From assembly GCF_007954505.1 (NCBI RefSeq), contig NZ_CP042412.1:3534001-3598000 (forward strand): 64,000 bases of DNA, in the 5' to 3' direction. Positions 63,782 through 64,000 of the stretch are shown piece after piece. Under the pieces are notes generated by a model that was not told where the DNA came from, made no database searches, and saw nothing but the letters and a program-made list of their open reading frames with translations. This stretch comes from Microbacterium sp. CBA3102 (GTDB taxonomy: Bacteria > Actinomycetota > Actinomycetes > Actinomycetales > Microbacteriaceae). How positions within the stretch are numbered: the first letter of the stretch is position 1; every line of letters begins with the position of its first letter. The position numbers and the translations under genes were made by a program.

Positions 63782-64000
63782 GAGGTCGGGCCCACTTCCT
63801 CGTCGTCTTCGTCGGAGAGGCCGAGGCGGTCAGCGACTCCGAGCTCTGCGACATCCACGTTCGGGAGGGTGATCGGATGCGTGCGGGGCCGGTTGACGGC
63901 GGGTGGCTCCACCACGGCGGGCGGTTCGACGATCCGCGCGGCCTCGTCCGCCTCCGGCGTGAAGGCCTGCTCCGGAGGTTCGACGGTCTGCGGAGGCTCG
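63778..64000 (-). CDS. ftsE: Cell division ATP-binding protein FtsE, C-terminal tail (cut by window edge)
   Basis: The last 73 codons of a frame open to the window end. They encode a Pro/Glu-rich stretch (VEPPAVVEPPAVNRPRTHP), then LPNVDVAELGVADRLGLSDE and an acidic end EDDEEVGPTS. This is not the ABC core but the C-terminal extension I associate with Microbacteriaceae FtsE. The identity rests mainly on the ATGA junction with ftsX. Confidence 0.75.
   Translation of the reverse strand, partial: EPPQTVEPPEQAFTPEADEAARIVEPPAVVEPPAVNRPRTHPITLPNVDVAELGVADRLGLSDEDDEEVGPTS

Overview
This is a 64 kb stretch of a high-GC actinobacterial chromosome. The gene set and gene order point to Microbacterium or a close Microbacteriaceae relative. 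The evidence is the parA-scpA-scpB-rluB-tyrA-cmk run, a 16S-23S-5S operon without tRNA genes in its spacer, PriA in place of a separate HisA, and GTG starts with ATGA/GTGA gene overlaps. No phage, insertion sequence or CRISPR array is visible; this is core housekeeping DNA with a few accessory genes.

Layout. Positions 1-14270 are read leftward as one nearly continuous run of 15 genes: a repeat-rich TPR-like protein, a HAD phosphatase, a small protein, tlyA, nadK, recN, pyrG, a NUDIX hydrolase, xerD, a ParA ATPase, scpA, scpB, rluB-type, tyrA and cmk (cut by the window edge). Next comes a leftward rRNA operon (5S 14.34-14.46 kb, 23S 14.57-17.66 kb, 16S 18.08-19.60 kb) with two promoters near 19.85-19.98 kb, processing stems and a terminator. 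20.2-27.2 kb is a mosaic of single genes: a CaiB/BaiF-like protein, a DUF4184 membrane protein, tyrS, a divergent aldo/keto reductase-MerR pair, a SatD/DUF3307-type pair and a DUF1349 protein.

27.2-34.1 kb holds the arginine operon argC-J-B-D-F-H. In front of it is a tiny leaderless ORF ending in an arginine-rich tail, a candidate attenuator. 34.2-37.3 kb is a TPP-riboswitch-controlled thiM plus a ThiE-ThiD-TenA fusion. 37.3-41.9 kb has an epimerase and pheS-pheT, in which pheT carries a one-base frame break. 41.9-45.3 kb is a polar amino-acid (glutamate-type) ABC importer. 45.5-48.5 kb is an orphan TAXI-type binding lipoprotein with a histidine kinase and response regulator. 48.6-51.4 kb has an rRNA methyltransferase, infC-rpmI-rplT (infC begins with ATC and has a long structured leader) and a divergent DUF1844 gene.

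51.5-55.4 kb carries hisC-hisB-hisH-priA and an SseB-like gene. 55.5-56.8 kb is the divergent lexA/LysM pair, an SOS regulator with a probable SOS-controlled division inhibitor. 57-60.3 kb is metF-metE. A prolyl-oligopeptidase-family peptidase, smpB, ftsX and the C-terminal tail of ftsE close the window.

The most interesting observations are the arginine-rich leader peptide before argC, the orphan TAXI protein/two-component cassette, the 15-unit repeat protein directly behind the rRNA terminator, the structured infC leader with its ATC start, and several leaderless promoters in which a -10 box sits exactly 6 nt before the start codon. All assignments come from reading motifs and context; no database search was possible.
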